A stretch of DNA of 64,000 nt from Streptomyces ipomoeae 91-03 (GTDB taxonomy: Bacteria > Actinomycetota > Actinomycetes > Streptomycetales > Streptomycetaceae), in assembly GCF_000317595.1 (NCBI RefSeq), contig NZ_AEJC01000397.1, positions 62,001-126,000 of the forward strand. The letters are read 5' to 3'. The translations under genes and the position numbers were made by a program. Under the pieces are notes generated by a model. That model saw only the letters and a list, made by a program, of their open reading frames with translations, did not search any database and was not told the origin of the DNA. Positions 45,369-53,797 of the stretch are shown here, one piece after another; the stretch's first letter is position 1; each line of letters starts with the position of its first letter.

Positions 45369-45709
45369 CCCCGGGCGCGCCTCGTCGTCGTACGGAACTC
45401 CTACGAGGCCTGCGGCTGCGTCGCCCGGGCATGGGCTTGGTAGCCTCGGGGAGCCAGTCGTGCCACATCCGAGGCCAGGGAATCCGGTGGGAATCCGGAG
45501 CTGACGCGCAGCGGTGAGGGGGACGGGCGGGGCACGACGCCACTGGGCGGAGTCCGTGACGGCCGCAGGGCCGCCGGGGACGAGGACCGGGAAGGCGCTC
45601 CGTCCGGACGAACCCGAGTCCGAAGACCTGCTGGCACCTCCGCGCCGCGTGCGGGGAGGCCGTCCGTAGGCCAGGCTCCGCGTACGAGCCCCGACTCCGA
45701 GGCATACCT
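45369..45709. other. Leader region of the B12 importer operon
   Basis: These 341 bases hold the cobalamin riboswitch (about 45440-45636) and a short expression platform before the GTG at 45710. The promoter should lie in 45369-45440. I did not find a convincing -35/-10 pair. Confidence 0.6.
45440..45636 (+). promoter_or_regulatory. Cobalamin (AdoCbl) riboswitch
   Basis: The conserved blocks appear in order. The P3-L4-type core gccagggaatccggtggg begins at 45474, followed by aatccggagctgacgcgcag and cggtgag. The B12-box-like gccactggg lies at 45539-45547, and the closing gagtccgaagacctgctggc at 45616-45635. It stands directly before a B12-type ABC importer, so high cobalamin should switch that operon off. 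Confidence 0.93.
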
Positions 45710-46834
45710 GTGCTCCGTCGCATACCCCCGCGTACTCGCCGTACCGCCGCACCCCGGCTCGCTGTCGACCGTCGCAGCTCCGCGCCCCGCTTCGCCGGCG
45801 CCCTCCGTCCCGCCACTCTGCTGCTCGCCCCCGCCCTCCTGCTCACCGCGTGCGGTGGCGGCTCCGACGGCGGTGACGTGAACGCCGCCGAGGCCACCGG
45901 ATCGGCGGGCTTCCCGGTCACGATCGAGAACTGCGGGCACGAGGTCACCCTGAAGTCGGCGCCGAAGCGGGCCGTCTCGCTCAACCAGGGCACCACGGAG
46001 ATCCTGCTCTCCCTGGGCCTCGCCGACCGCATGGCCGGCACCGCCACCTGGACCGACCCGGTGATGAAGGGGCTGGAGAAGGCCAACGACTCCGTGCCGC
46101 GCCTCGCCGACAACGCGCCCTCCTTCGAGAAGGTCCTCGACGCCGAACCCGACTTCGTCACCGCCTCGTTCGTCTCCACCCTCGGCCAGGGCGGCGTCGC
46201 CACGCGTGAGCAGTTCGAGGAGCTGGGCGTCCCCACGTACGTCTCGCCTTCCGACTGCGCGGCGGGCAAGGACAACGACAGCGGTGGCGACGGCTCCCGC
46301 AGCGAGCCGCTGACCCTCGACGTCGTGTACGGCGAAATCGAGGATCTGGCCCGGGCGTTCGGTGTCGAGGAGCGGGGCGAGAAGGTCGTCGCCGGGCTGA
46401 AGGAACGGGTACGCAAGGCCACCGACGGGCTGGACGCCTCCGGGGTCTCCCTCATGTACTGGTTCGCCAACTCCCAGTCGCCCTACCTCGCCGGATGCTG
46501 CGGCGCGCCCGGCGCCATCACCCGCGCGGTCGGCGCGGAGAACGCCTTCTCCGACACCCACGACGAGTGGCCCCAGATCAGCTGGGAGACCGTCGCCGAC
46601 CGTGACCCCGACGTCATCGTGATCGGCGACCTCACCCGCAAGCAGCAGACCGCGGAGACCGCCGAGGCCAAGATCCGCTTCCTGGAGACCAACCCCGCCA
46701 CCCGCAACCTGACCGCGGTGAGGAAGAAGCGGTACGTCCTGCTCAGCGGGCAGTCGATGAACCCGTCCATCCGCACGGTCGAGGGGATCGAGAAAGTCGC
46801 CGCCGGGCTGCGCGATCTCGGGCCGGCCAAGTGA
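45710..46834 (+). CDS. btuF: Cobalamin-type ABC transporter, substrate-binding lipoprotein
   Basis: The 374-residue protein has a long, basic signal peptide ending in the lipobox LLTACGG with Cys48. A periplasmic-binding-protein class III domain of the BtuF/FhuD type follows (FPVTIENCGHEVTL, then PKRAVSLNQGTTEILLSLGL). It should capture the corrinoid outside the membrane. The GTG at 45710-45712 follows the riboswitch directly, with only a weak GAGG. The riboswitch makes a B12 substrate much more likely than a siderophore. Confidence 0.9.
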   Translation: MLRRIPPRTRRTAAPRLAVDRRSSAPRFAGALRPATLLLAPALLLTACGGGSDGGDVNAAEATGSAGFPVTIENCGHEVTLKSAPKRAVSLNQGTTEILLSLGLADRMAGTATWTDPVMKGLEKANDSVPRLADNAPSFEKVLDAEPDFVTASFVSTLGQGGVATREQFEELGVPTYVSPSDCAAGKDNDSGGDGSRSEPLTLDVVYGEIEDLARAFGVEERGEKVVAGLKERVRKATDGLDASGVSLMYWFANSQSPYLAGCCGAPGAITRAVGAENAFSDTHDEWPQISWETVADRDPDVIVIGDLTRKQQTAETAEAKIRFLETNPATRNLTAVRKKRYVLLSGQSMNPSIRTVEGIEKVAAGLRDLGPAK

Positions 46835-46847
46835 GTGTCGAGGCCCA

Positions 46848-47885
46848 GTGGGCGTCAAAGCCGTGAGCCACGTGAGAACCCGTCTTCTGCTGCTGACCGG
46901 CGCAGGCCTGGCCGCGCTGCTGGCGTCGGTCGCCGTCGCCGTGACGATCGGGCCCGCCGACATCTCCACGAGCGATGTGTGGGCCTCCGTCGCCGCGCAT
47001 CTCGGCTTCGGCGAGAGCGCGTTGGCGCCGCTGCGGGACGGCATCGTGTGGAACCTGCGCATGCCCCGCACCCTGCTCGCCGCGGTGTGCGGGGCCGGGC
47101 TCGCGGTCTGCGGGGCGGTGATGCAGTCCCTGCTGCGCAATCCGCTGGCCGACCCGTTCGTCCTCGGCGTCTCCTCCGGCGCCTCCACCGGCGCGGTCGC
47201 CGTGGTCGTCCTCGGGGTGGGCGGCGGTGTCGTGTCCCTGTCCGCGGGGGCGTTCCTCGGCGCTCTCTCCTCCTTCGCCCTCGTACTGCTGCTCAGCCAC
47301 ACCCTCGGCGGCAGCGCCGACCGGGTCGTGCTGTCCGGGGTCGCCGCCATGCAGCTGTTCTCCGCGCTCACCTCGTTCATCGTGCTGACCTCCGCCGACG
47401 CCGAGACCACCCGGGGTGTGCTGTTCTGGCTGCTCGGCTCGCTCACCGGCGCCGACTGGGGGCAAGTGCTGCTCTGCGCCGCCGTGCTGGCCGTGGTCCT
47501 CGTCGTCTGCCTCGGCCACGCCCGCACCCTGGACGCGTTCGCCTTCGGCGAGGAGGCCGCCGCCGGGCTCGGCGTCCAGGTCGCCCGCACCCGGCTGATC
47601 CTGCTGTGCGCGACCGCCCTGCTCACGGCGGCCCTGGTCAGCTGCGCCGGTGCCATCGGCTTCGTGGGGCTGGTCCTCCCGCACGCCACCCGCGCCCTCA
47701 CCGGCTCCGGCCACGCCCGCCTCCTGCCGGTCACCGCGCTCGTCGGCGCCGTCTTCCTGGTGTGGGTGGACACCGCCGCCCGCACCGTCCTCGACCCCCA
47801 GGAGGTACCGGTGGGCGTGGTCACCTCCCTCATCGGCGTACCGGCGTTCGTGGCGGTGCTCCACCGGGGGCGGAGGAAGGCATGA
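46848..47885 (+). CDS. btuC: Cobalamin-type ABC transporter permease (FecCD family)
   Basis: The 345-residue protein is hydrophobic with nine to ten membrane segments. It carries FecCD hallmarks: LRMPRTLLAAVCGAGLAVCG, NPLADPFVLGVSSGAS and IGFVGLVLPHATRAL, the last being the ATPase-contacting loop. It forms the channel of the importer. The GTG at 46848-46850 is preceded by GAGG. Its stop overlaps the ATPase gene as ATGA. Confidence 0.92.
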   Translation: MGVKAVSHVRTRLLLLTGAGLAALLASVAVAVTIGPADISTSDVWASVAAHLGFGESALAPLRDGIVWNLRMPRTLLAAVCGAGLAVCGAVMQSLLRNPLADPFVLGVSSGASTGAVAVVVLGVGGGVVSLSAGAFLGALSSFALVLLLSHTLGGSADRVVLSGVAAMQLFSALTSFIVLTSADAETTRGVLFWLLGSLTGADWGQVLLCAAVLAVVLVVCLGHARTLDAFAFGEEAAAGLGVQVARTRLILLCATALLTAALVSCAGAIGFVGLVLPHATRALTGSGHARLLPVTALVGAVFLVWVDTAARTVLDPQEVPVGVVTSLIGVPAFVAVLHRGRRKA

Positions 47886-48694
47886 CGGGCGTACGCAAGG
47901 ACGCTCCACCGCAGCCGACGGCGGTCACGACCGGCCTGCATGCCGATCGTGTCGTACGTCGTGTCGCCGGCAAGGTCATCGTCGACGGTGTCACGCTCGC
48001 CCTCCGACCCGGCGAGACGGTCGGACTGCTCGGCCCCAACGGCTCGGGCAAGTCGACGCTGTTGAGGCTGCTCGCCGGTGTCCTCGCCCCCACCGCCGGA
48101 GTCGTCACGCTGGACGGGTGCCCGCTGCCCGAGGTCGGCCGCCGCGCCACCGCCCGACGGATCGCCACGGTCGAGCAACACGCCCACACGCAGACCGAAT
48201 TGACCGTCCGCGACGTCGTGGCCCTCGGCCGTGTCCCGCACCGCCGCGCCTGGACGCCCGTGTCGGCCGCCGACGCCGAGGCGGTCACCGCGGCCCTGGA
48301 ACGCACCGGACTGACCGATCTGGCCGACCGGTCCTGGCACACCCTCTCCGGCGGCGAACGCCAACGCGCCCAGATCGCCCGCGCCCTCGCCCAGGAGCCC
48401 CGCGAACTCCTCCTCGACGAACCGACCAACCACCTCGACATCCAGCACCAGCTCGACCTCCTGGACCTCGTCGTGAGCCTGCCCGTCACCACGGTGATCG
48501 CCCTGCACGACCTCAACCTGGCCGCGATGTACTGCGACCGCCTGCTCGTCCTCCGGGACGGTCACGCCGTCGCCGAGGGCACCCCGGCCGACGTCCTGAC
48601 CCCGCCCCTGATCAAAGAGGTCTACGGCGTCCACGCCGAGGTCACGACCGAGGACAACCACCCGGTGATCCGCTTCCTGCGCCGAAGCCGGTAG
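47882..48694 (+). CDS. btuD: Cobalamin-type ABC transporter ATPase
   Basis: The 270-residue protein has a Walker A GPNGSGKST, the Q-loop region VEQHAHTQTELTVRDVV, the signature LSGGERQRAQIARALAQ and Walker B ELLLDEPTNHLD, followed by the switch His in ALHDLNLAAMYC. This is a complete FepC/BtuD-type ATPase. It powers the permease next to it. The ATG overlaps the permease stop. The operon therefore has all three importer parts. Confidence 0.93.
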   Translation: MTGVRKDAPPQPTAVTTGLHADRVVRRVAGKVIVDGVTLALRPGETVGLLGPNGSGKSTLLRLLAGVLAPTAGVVTLDGCPLPEVGRRATARRIATVEQHAHTQTELTVRDVVALGRVPHRRAWTPVSAADAEAVTAALERTGLTDLADRSWHTLSGGERQRAQIARALAQEPRELLLDEPTNHLDIQHQLDLLDLVVSLPVTTVIALHDLNLAAMYCDRLLVLRDGHAVAEGTPADVLTPPLIKEVYGVHAEVTTEDNHPVIRFLRRSR

Positions 48695-48739
48695 CCGGTA
48701 GCCGGCGCAGGCGACCGAAGCCGCTGGTCGTCCGGGCGC

Positions 48740-49276
48740 TCAGGAGGGGGTGGGCGTGGTGGGAACCGCCGCCGGGCCGCCGGTCCGGCCGGGGGGCGAC
48801 GACGCCGCGTCGGAGGTGCTCGGCGCCCCCGTCGTGGCCGCTGAGGCGGAGACCGAGGGGTGCTCGGCGGGGCCGGTGGTCGGGGACGAGGGGGACCCCG
48901 GCGTGGTCGGTGTGGGGGCCGGGGGTCGCTCGGCGGGGGCGGAGGGGACGGGCGACGCCGATGCCGAGGGGACGGGCGACGCCGGAGTCGAGGGGGCGGG
49001 GGAGACAGGGCCCGTGGGGGACGGCACACCCGGGGACGCGGGAGGCGTGGAGGTCCTGTTCGCCGAGAAGTACACCGGCAGCGCGACGAGGGCGGCCACG
49101 GCGCACGCGGTGGCGGCTCCGGCCGCGGCGCGCAGCAACCGGCGGCGGGACGCGGTGCGGCGGATCGCCTCGTAGCGGCCGGGGGGCGGGCCGAGATGGT
49201 CGGCGGGGGGCCGGAGGAGCACCGCCAGGGGGTCGTCGGCCTCGAACTCCGGGCCGTCGTCAGGGCGTGTGATCAA
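48740..49276 (-). CDS. Membrane-anchored Pro/Ser/Thr-rich protein, last gene of the sortase operon
   Basis: The 178-residue protein has a cytoplasmic stretch of about 50 residues, one membrane helix (TACAVAALVALPVYFSA) and an external low-complexity tail of Pro, Ser, Ala and Thr. The likely TTG start (49274-49276) overlaps the sigma-factor stop by 17 bases, so it is coupled to it. Its place after an ECF sigma gene suggests a membrane partner or anti-sigma role, but no zinc-finger anti-sigma motif is visible. The start is uncertain. Confidence 0.65.
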   Translation of the reverse strand: MITRPDDGPEFEADDPLAVLLRPPADHLGPPPGRYEAIRRTASRRRLLRAAAGAATACAVAALVALPVYFSANRTSTPPASPGVPSPTGPVSPAPSTPASPVPSASASPVPSAPAERPPAPTPTTPGSPSSPTTGPAEHPSVSASAATTGAPSTSDAASSPPGRTGGPAAVPTTPTPS

Positions 49277-49829
49277 GGCTTCTCCTCAGATGGGCGCGGA
49301 GCAGTTCGCGGGCCGCGTGAAGGTCGGCCTTGACGGTTCCTTCCTTGCGTCCGGTCAGTACGGACACCTCCCGGATCGGCATGTCAGCGTAGTAGTGCAG
49401 CAGGATCGGGACGCGCAGCCGTTCCGGCAGCGACTGCACGAGCAGTCGCACCGAGGGGTCGGCCTGCTGGGTCCGGCCGTCCGGCGCGGCGACCGTGGCC
49501 TCGGCGGTGGCACGGTGCATCGCCTTGCGCTCGCGCTCCAGCTTGCGCCAGTGGTCCCGTACGAGGTTCGCCGCGGTGACGTACAGGAAGCCGTGCGGCT
49601 CCGCCACGGCCGTCCAGCGGGCCCAGAGCCGGGTGAACGCCTCCGACGCGATCTCGTGGGCCGTCTCGTCGTCGTCGACCAGACGGCGGCACCAGCCGGC
49701 CAGGCGCGGATAGAGGGCGGCGAACAACTCGGACGCGGCCTTCTCACGGGACCGTTTCAACGCTCTCCATGGTCGTGCTGTCGTAGGGCGGCCTGTCAGA
49801 TGCCGCGGGGCGGTCAGGGGTTCGGTCAC
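49260..49829 (-). CDS. ECF-type RNA polymerase sigma factor
   Basis: The 189-residue protein has sigma region 2 (ASELFAALYPRLAGWCRRLV, then EIASEAFTRLWARW) and region 4 (SLPERLRVPILLHYYADMPI, then GRKEGTVKADLHAARELL). This is the usual two-domain ECF build. The GTG at 49827-49829 overlaps the sortase stop (GTGA). Being inside a sortase and surface-protein operon, it may respond to the cell envelope or control that operon. Confidence 0.9.
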   Translation of the reverse strand: MTEPLTAPRHLTGRPTTARPWRALKRSREKAASELFAALYPRLAGWCRRLVDDDETAHEIASEAFTRLWARWTAVAEPHGFLYVTAANLVRDHWRKLERERKAMHRATAEATVAAPDGRTQQADPSVRLLVQSLPERLRVPILLHYYADMPIREVSVLTGRKEGTVKADLHAARELLRAHLRRSLDHTP

Positions 49830-50461
49830 GGGCTCGTCGAGGTGAGCGTGGCGAAGACGATCACGTTGTCGCGGTACTCGTCACCGCTGCGCGGACCGCC
49901 GCAGGTGATGAGCCGCAACTCCGGGCGGTCCACGTCCCCGTAGACCGCGTCCGCCGGGAAGTCGGCCTTGGCGACGGTCCGTACGTGGTCGACGGTGAAC
50001 ACCGCGGTCGTACCGTTCTCCAGGCGCGCCATGATCCGCTCACCCCGGCGCAGCTCCGCGAGACGGCGGAAGACCCCGTCCCCGTAGACGCCGACCGTGA
50101 CATGACCGAGGATCACCGACGGGCCGGTCCGGCCCGGCGTCGGCGAGTGCTCGTACCAGCCCGCCCGGTCGTGCGCCGTGACCGGAGGCACCTCCACGGT
50201 GCCGTCCGGGGCCAACCCCAGCCGGATGACCGGGGTGTCGACGTCGATGGCCGGGATCCGCAACCCGACCGGCACCGAGCGCCCCAGCGGGCGCACGGCG
50301 TCGGCGGAGGAGCGCGGCGGCGGGGACGTGAGCGTGGCGGCCCCGGTCGCGCCCTCGGTGTCGGGCGAGGGCCTGGACCGGTCGTCCCGGCCGCCGCCGC
50401 AGCCCGCGAGCAGCGAAGCCGCCCCGGCCGCGACGAAGGCGCGCCTGGAGAGCGATGTCAT
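49826..50461 (-). CDS. Class F sortase
   Basis: The 211-residue protein has a twin-Arg-like N terminus with a lipobox-like LLAGC (Cys21), then a sortase domain with catalytic His120 in ILGHVTV, Cys187 in LITCGG and Arg197 in EYRDNV. Length and motifs match actinobacterial class F sortases. It would join secreted proteins to the cell wall or to each other. The ATG overlaps the stop of the surface-protein gene, which is its likely substrate. Confidence 0.9.
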   Translation of the reverse strand: MTSLSRRAFVAAGAASLLAGCGGGRDDRSRPSPDTEGATGAATLTSPPPRSSADAVRPLGRSVPVGLRIPAIDVDTPVIRLGLAPDGTVEVPPVTAHDRAGWYEHSPTPGRTGPSVILGHVTVGVYGDGVFRRLAELRRGERIMARLENGTTAVFTVDHVRTVAKADFPADAVYGDVDRPELRLITCGGPRSGDEYRDNVIVFATLTSTSP

Positions 50462-50859
50462 GCCTCGTTCGCCCGCCGACGACGTACGACGAAGACCGTG
50501 GCGCCACCCATGAGCAGCGCGGCGGCGCCCGCTCCGGCGACCACACCACCGGTTCCCGACTCCTCCGACGCCGGTGCCGTGCCCGTGTCGGGAGCGCCGC
50601 TGGGGACGACGGAGACCTGGCTCGGCACCGGGGACGCGTCGCCGCCGGCCGGGGCCTCGCTCGGCACTGCGGAGGGGTCCTGCGTCGGCGCGGCGGACGC
50701 GTCCTCGGCGGGCGCGGGGGTGGACGGGACCGGGCTCGGCGACGTGCCGGCCGACGCGACCGTGGGAACGGGGCTCGCCCCGTCGGCGAACGCGGGCAGC
50801 GCGCCCGCCGGCACGGCGGTGCAGGCGAGTGCCGTCGCAGTGAGGACAGTTCGGCGCAT
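50458..50859 (-). CDS. Secreted surface protein with sortase-substrate-like C terminus
   Basis: The 133-residue protein has a signal peptide (cleavage near ALPAFA), a low-complexity Pro/Ser/Val/Ala middle, and a C-terminal membrane helix ending in RRRR, as in sortase substrates. No LPXTG or LAXTG is present: the position reads EESGTGGVVAGAG. The ATG at 50857-50859 starts the operon. It may be a non-canonical sortase substrate, or simply a membrane-anchored stalk. Confidence 0.8.
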   Translation of the reverse strand: MRRTVLTATALACTAVPAGALPAFADGASPVPTVASAGTSPSPVPSTPAPAEDASAAPTQDPSAVPSEAPAGGDASPVPSQVSVVPSGAPDTGTAPASEESGTGGVVAGAGAAALLMGGATVFVVRRRRANEA

Positions 50860-51022
50860 GAAGTCGCTCTCTCTCGTCGGGCCGCCCGCCCGGATCCCCG
50901 GACGGGCGGCGTTACGGATCGGTCGGAGAGACGAGGCAGCCAGGGGGCCAGTTGTAAAGAGATGGCAAAGCCGTTGGGGTGTGTTGGGGAGTGGGGGGGG
51001 CGGCGTACGCGTCGTCCGCCGC

Positions 51023-51646
51023 TCACACGAAGAACAGCAGCTCCACGGCGACCACCACGTCCACCACCGCGCACCACTCGGCGAAGGTGGGGGCGACGAT
51101 GCCCTTGAGCCGGCGTATCCGCAGATGGGCGAAGTCCCAGACACCGTGGCAGAACCAGCCGGCGGCCACGACATAGCGGCCCAGGTCCGGGTCCACGAGC
51201 AGCCCTGTCACCGCGAGCGCGCAGAACACCATGGCACTCGCGGCCTGGATCCCGAAGACCGTCCGCCCGTGCGGAGTGCCGCGGAACGCACCCCACAGCA
51301 GCACGGCAAGCGAGACCGCCACCATGACGCCCGCCGGCGACACGACGTCCCACAGCTGGAGGGCGAACGCGAACACGACCCCCGCCACGAGCACCGGCCA
51401 GGTCACCCCGGACCGCCCGGCCTGGTGGATGACCACGTACAGCAGCGGGAGCAGGGGCAGGAACTCGCCGTACCCGTCGACGGTGTCGGCCAGTTCGCCC
51501 GCCGTGCCCAGGACCAGGCCCGGGACCGTCAGCGCGAGACCGAGCACCGTGGGCCAGCGGCGCAGCAACGCCCTGACCGGGCGCCGCTCTTCGGAGGTGC
51601 CGCGAGAGGTGCCGTCGGAGGTGTTTCCGGGCGTCGTGGCGGACAT
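51023..51646 (-). CDS. Integral membrane protein of unknown function
   Basis: The 207-residue protein has a polar Thr/Ser-rich start and six to seven hydrophobic segments (LGLALTVPGLVLGTAGELAD, LLPLLYVVIHQAG and others), ending AVVDVVVAVELLFFV. The ATG at 51644-51646 follows an AGGAGA site. It is divergent from the two-component system at 51823 and may be its target. The inverted repeat gagatacc/ggtatctc at 51682-51704 lies in its upstream region. Function not recognised. Confidence 0.8.
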   Translation of the reverse strand: MSATTPGNTSDGTSRGTSEERRPVRALLRRWPTVLGLALTVPGLVLGTAGELADTVDGYGEFLPLLPLLYVVIHQAGRSGVTWPVLVAGVVFAFALQLWDVVSPAGVMVAVSLAVLLWGAFRGTPHGRTVFGIQAASAMVFCALAVTGLLVDPDLGRYVVAAGWFCHGVWDFAHLRIRRLKGIVAPTFAEWCAVVDVVVAVELLFFV

Positions 51647-51681
51647 GGCGGATCTCCTGAGGTGTGAGGTTCGGTGACATC

Positions 51682-51704
51682 GAGATACCGAGGCGGGGTA
51701 TCTC
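51682..51704. repeat. 8-base inverted repeat upstream of the membrane protein gene
   Basis: The arms gagatacc (51682-51689) and ggtatctc (51697-51704) are perfect and separated by 7 bases. The position, about 40 bases before the membrane-protein start, suits an operator. Confidence 0.7.
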
Positions 51705-51788
51705 CCACGCCCCTCAGCCTGCTCGGGGAGAAGAGCCGTCAGTAGTGCCGTATCCGCACGTCCCCGTGTGGGGGTGTCACGTTCGCGG

Positions 51789-51816
51789 GTGACATCTGTC
51801 ATACGGCTGCGACAAT
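51789..51816 (+). promoter_or_regulatory. Promoter of the histidine kinase operon, probably leaderless
   Basis: A GTGACA -35 (51789-51794) and a GACAAT -10 (51811-51816) are separated by 16 bases. The GTG start codon begins at 51823, just 6 bases after the -10, where transcription should start. The imperfect palindrome tgacatctgtca (51790-51801) overlaps the -35 and could be an operator. Confidence 0.6.
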
Positions 51817-51822
51817 GGCCGC

Positions 51823-53112
51823 GTGGGGGACGGGGCGGGCGAGCGCGGGGCGGGGCTGACGAGCTTCCGCCGTTTCACCTGGTGGACGGTGCCGGGGACC
51901 ACGGTCGGCCTGCTGGTGGTGTTCTTCGGCGAGTGGATCCTGGACACGGACGTGCCCGCCTGGGCGCGGATCCCGACCGCCGTGGCCCTCGCGGTGGACA
52001 CCGTGGCGAGCGCGGTGCTGCTCGGCGGCCGGCTGACGCTGCCGGCGGCGGCCGACGACACCCGCTCCCCGCGCCCGCCGAGGCGTTGGCTGATCGCGGC
52101 GGTCGCCGCCACGGCCGTACTGGCGGTGCTGCCGCTGGTCCGGCGCAACTACGGGCTGTGGGCGGTCGCGCCCGCCGTCACGGTGGCGATCTGCGCGACC
52201 TTCCTCGGGCCGCGCCACCGCACATCGCTGATCACCGGCGCGGTCCTCCTCGCCCTGCTGCCGGGCGCCGCCGTCAGTCTGGCCGCCGCGGACGGGGAGT
52301 TGGCGTACGCCGCGCTCTTCCCGGCCGGGCTGGTCGCCTTCACCGCGTGGATGGTGCTCGGCCCGCTGTGGGCCTGGAACCTCGCCGGCCGCCTCGACCG
52401 GGCCCGGCGGCTGGAGGCCGAGCTGGCCGTCAAGGACGAACGGCTCCGGTTCGCCGCCGACCTGCACGACATCCAGGGGCACCACCTCCAAGTCATCGCG
52501 CTGAAGAGCGAGTTGGCGGAACGGCTGGTCGAGCGGGACCCGGCGCGGGCCGCCGCCGAGATGCGGGAGGTACGACAGCTGGCCGCGGACGCCCTCCGGG
52601 ACACCCGGGCCGTGGTGCGGGGCTACCGCCGTACGACACTCGACGACGAGATCGCCAACGCCACCAAGGTGCTGGCCGCGGCCGGCATCGACGCCCGTAC
52701 GGCCTTCGACCCCGGTGCCGTCACCGCCATGACCGACTCCGCCCGCCATCTGCTGGGCCTGGTCGTACGGGAGGCCATCACCAACGCCCTCCGCCACAGC
52801 CGGGCCCGATGCGCCGAACTCGACTACCGGGTCATCGACGGCCGCGCCCGACTGCGGGTGAGCAACGACGGCGCGGAGGAGCGTCCGGGTGGCGGGGACG
52901 GCCCGGAGGAGGGCGGTACCACGGGGATCGGGCGCACGGGGGACGACGGCACGGGCCTGACCGCCCTCGGCGAGCGACTGCGGGCCGCCGACGGTGAGTT
53001 GACGTGGCACCGCGACGGCGACCGCTTCGTGGTGACGGCCTGGCTGCCGCTGGGACCCACGGCCCCGAAGAGCGCGCAACCGGTCAGCCGGGCGAACGGA
53101 GTGGTGCGATGA
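51823..53112 (+). CDS. Sensor histidine kinase (HisKA_3, DesK-like)
   Basis: The 429-residue protein has five to six N-terminal membrane segments, the phospho-acceptor His in RFAADLHDIQGHHLQVIALK, the N box VVREAITNALRHS and the G box TGLTALGERLRAADGEL. A Gly/Asp/Glu-rich loop sits inside the ATPase domain (EERPGGGDGPEEGGTTG). The GTG at 51823 follows a -10 so closely that the mRNA is probably leaderless. The stop overlaps the response regulator. Confidence 0.9.
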   Translation: MGDGAGERGAGLTSFRRFTWWTVPGTTVGLLVVFFGEWILDTDVPAWARIPTAVALAVDTVASAVLLGGRLTLPAAADDTRSPRPPRRWLIAAVAATAVLAVLPLVRRNYGLWAVAPAVTVAICATFLGPRHRTSLITGAVLLALLPGAAVSLAAADGELAYAALFPAGLVAFTAWMVLGPLWAWNLAGRLDRARRLEAELAVKDERLRFAADLHDIQGHHLQVIALKSELAERLVERDPARAAAEMREVRQLAADALRDTRAVVRGYRRTTLDDEIANATKVLAAAGIDARTAFDPGAVTAMTDSARHLLGLVVREAITNALRHSRARCAELDYRVIDGRARLRVSNDGAEERPGGGDGPEEGGTTGIGRTGDDGTGLTALGERLRAADGELTWHRDGDRFVVTAWLPLGPTAPKSAQPVSRANGVVR

Positions 53113-53711
53113 TCCGGCTTCTCATCGCCGACGACGAGGACCTTCTCAGGAGCGCGCTGGCCGCCCTGCTCGCGCTGGAGGACGACCTCACGGTGGTCGC
53201 GGAGGCGTCCACCTCCACCGACGCGGTGCGGCTCGCCCGTGAACACCGTCCCGACATCGCCGTACTCGACCTGGAGATGCCACCCACCGACGGGCTGCGC
53301 GCCGCCGAGGAGATCGGGGCCGAACTGCCCACCCGGACCGTCCTGGTCACCCGGCACGCCCGCCCGGCGGTGCTGCGCCGGGCGCTGGCCGCCGGAGTAC
53401 GCGGCTTCGTGCCCAAGACGACCCCCGCCGCCCGTCTGGCGGAGATCATCCGCGACATCGCCGCCGGACGCCGTTACGTCGACCCCGACATCGCCGCGTC
53501 CGCGCTGACCGAGGACGACTGCCCGCTCAGCGAGCGCGAACTCCAGGTCCTGCGCGCCGCCCGCACCGGGGCCTCGGTCGCCGAGATCGCCTCCGAGGTC
53601 CACCTGGCCCAGGGCACCGTCCGCAACTACCTCTCCGCCGCGATGTCCAAGCTGGACGCCCCCACCCGCCACGCGGCGGCGCACCACGCATGGCAGCAGG
53701 GCTGGATCTGA
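53109..53711 (+). CDS. Response regulator, DesR/LuxR type
   Basis: The 200-residue protein has a receiver domain (IRLLIADDEDLLRSALAALL, phospho-acceptor Asp in AVLDLEMPPTDG, Lys in FVPKTTPAARL) and a LuxR helix-turn-helix (LSERELQVLRAARTGASVAE). The ATG overlaps the kinase stop (ATGA). The pair resembles DesK/DesR-type envelope-sensing systems, whose target is often a neighbouring membrane protein gene. Confidence 0.92.
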   Translation: MIRLLIADDEDLLRSALAALLALEDDLTVVAEASTSTDAVRLAREHRPDIAVLDLEMPPTDGLRAAEEIGAELPTRTVLVTRHARPAVLRRALAAGVRGFVPKTTPAARLAEIIRDIAAGRRYVDPDIAASALTEDDCPLSERELQVLRAARTGASVAEIASEVHLAQGTVRNYLSAAMSKLDAPTRHAAAHHAWQQGWI

Positions 53712-53797
53712 ACCCCGTTCGAAGGCCGTGAGCCGAGAAGGCCCGAGCCGAGGCCCGTGTCAGCGGCGCAGTGGACGCCGGCGCACCGGATGTCGGC

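Noticed and set aside
45401..48661. A 1086-codon open frame on the minus strand
   Set aside because: It lies antisense to the riboswitch and the complete B12 importer genes. Its translation is low-complexity Arg/Gly/Ala/Val without motifs. High G/C DNA makes such long shadow frames.
45710..48694. Siderophore or heme importer
   Set aside because: The protein families alone allow it, but the cobalamin riboswitch directly upstream makes B12 the better call.
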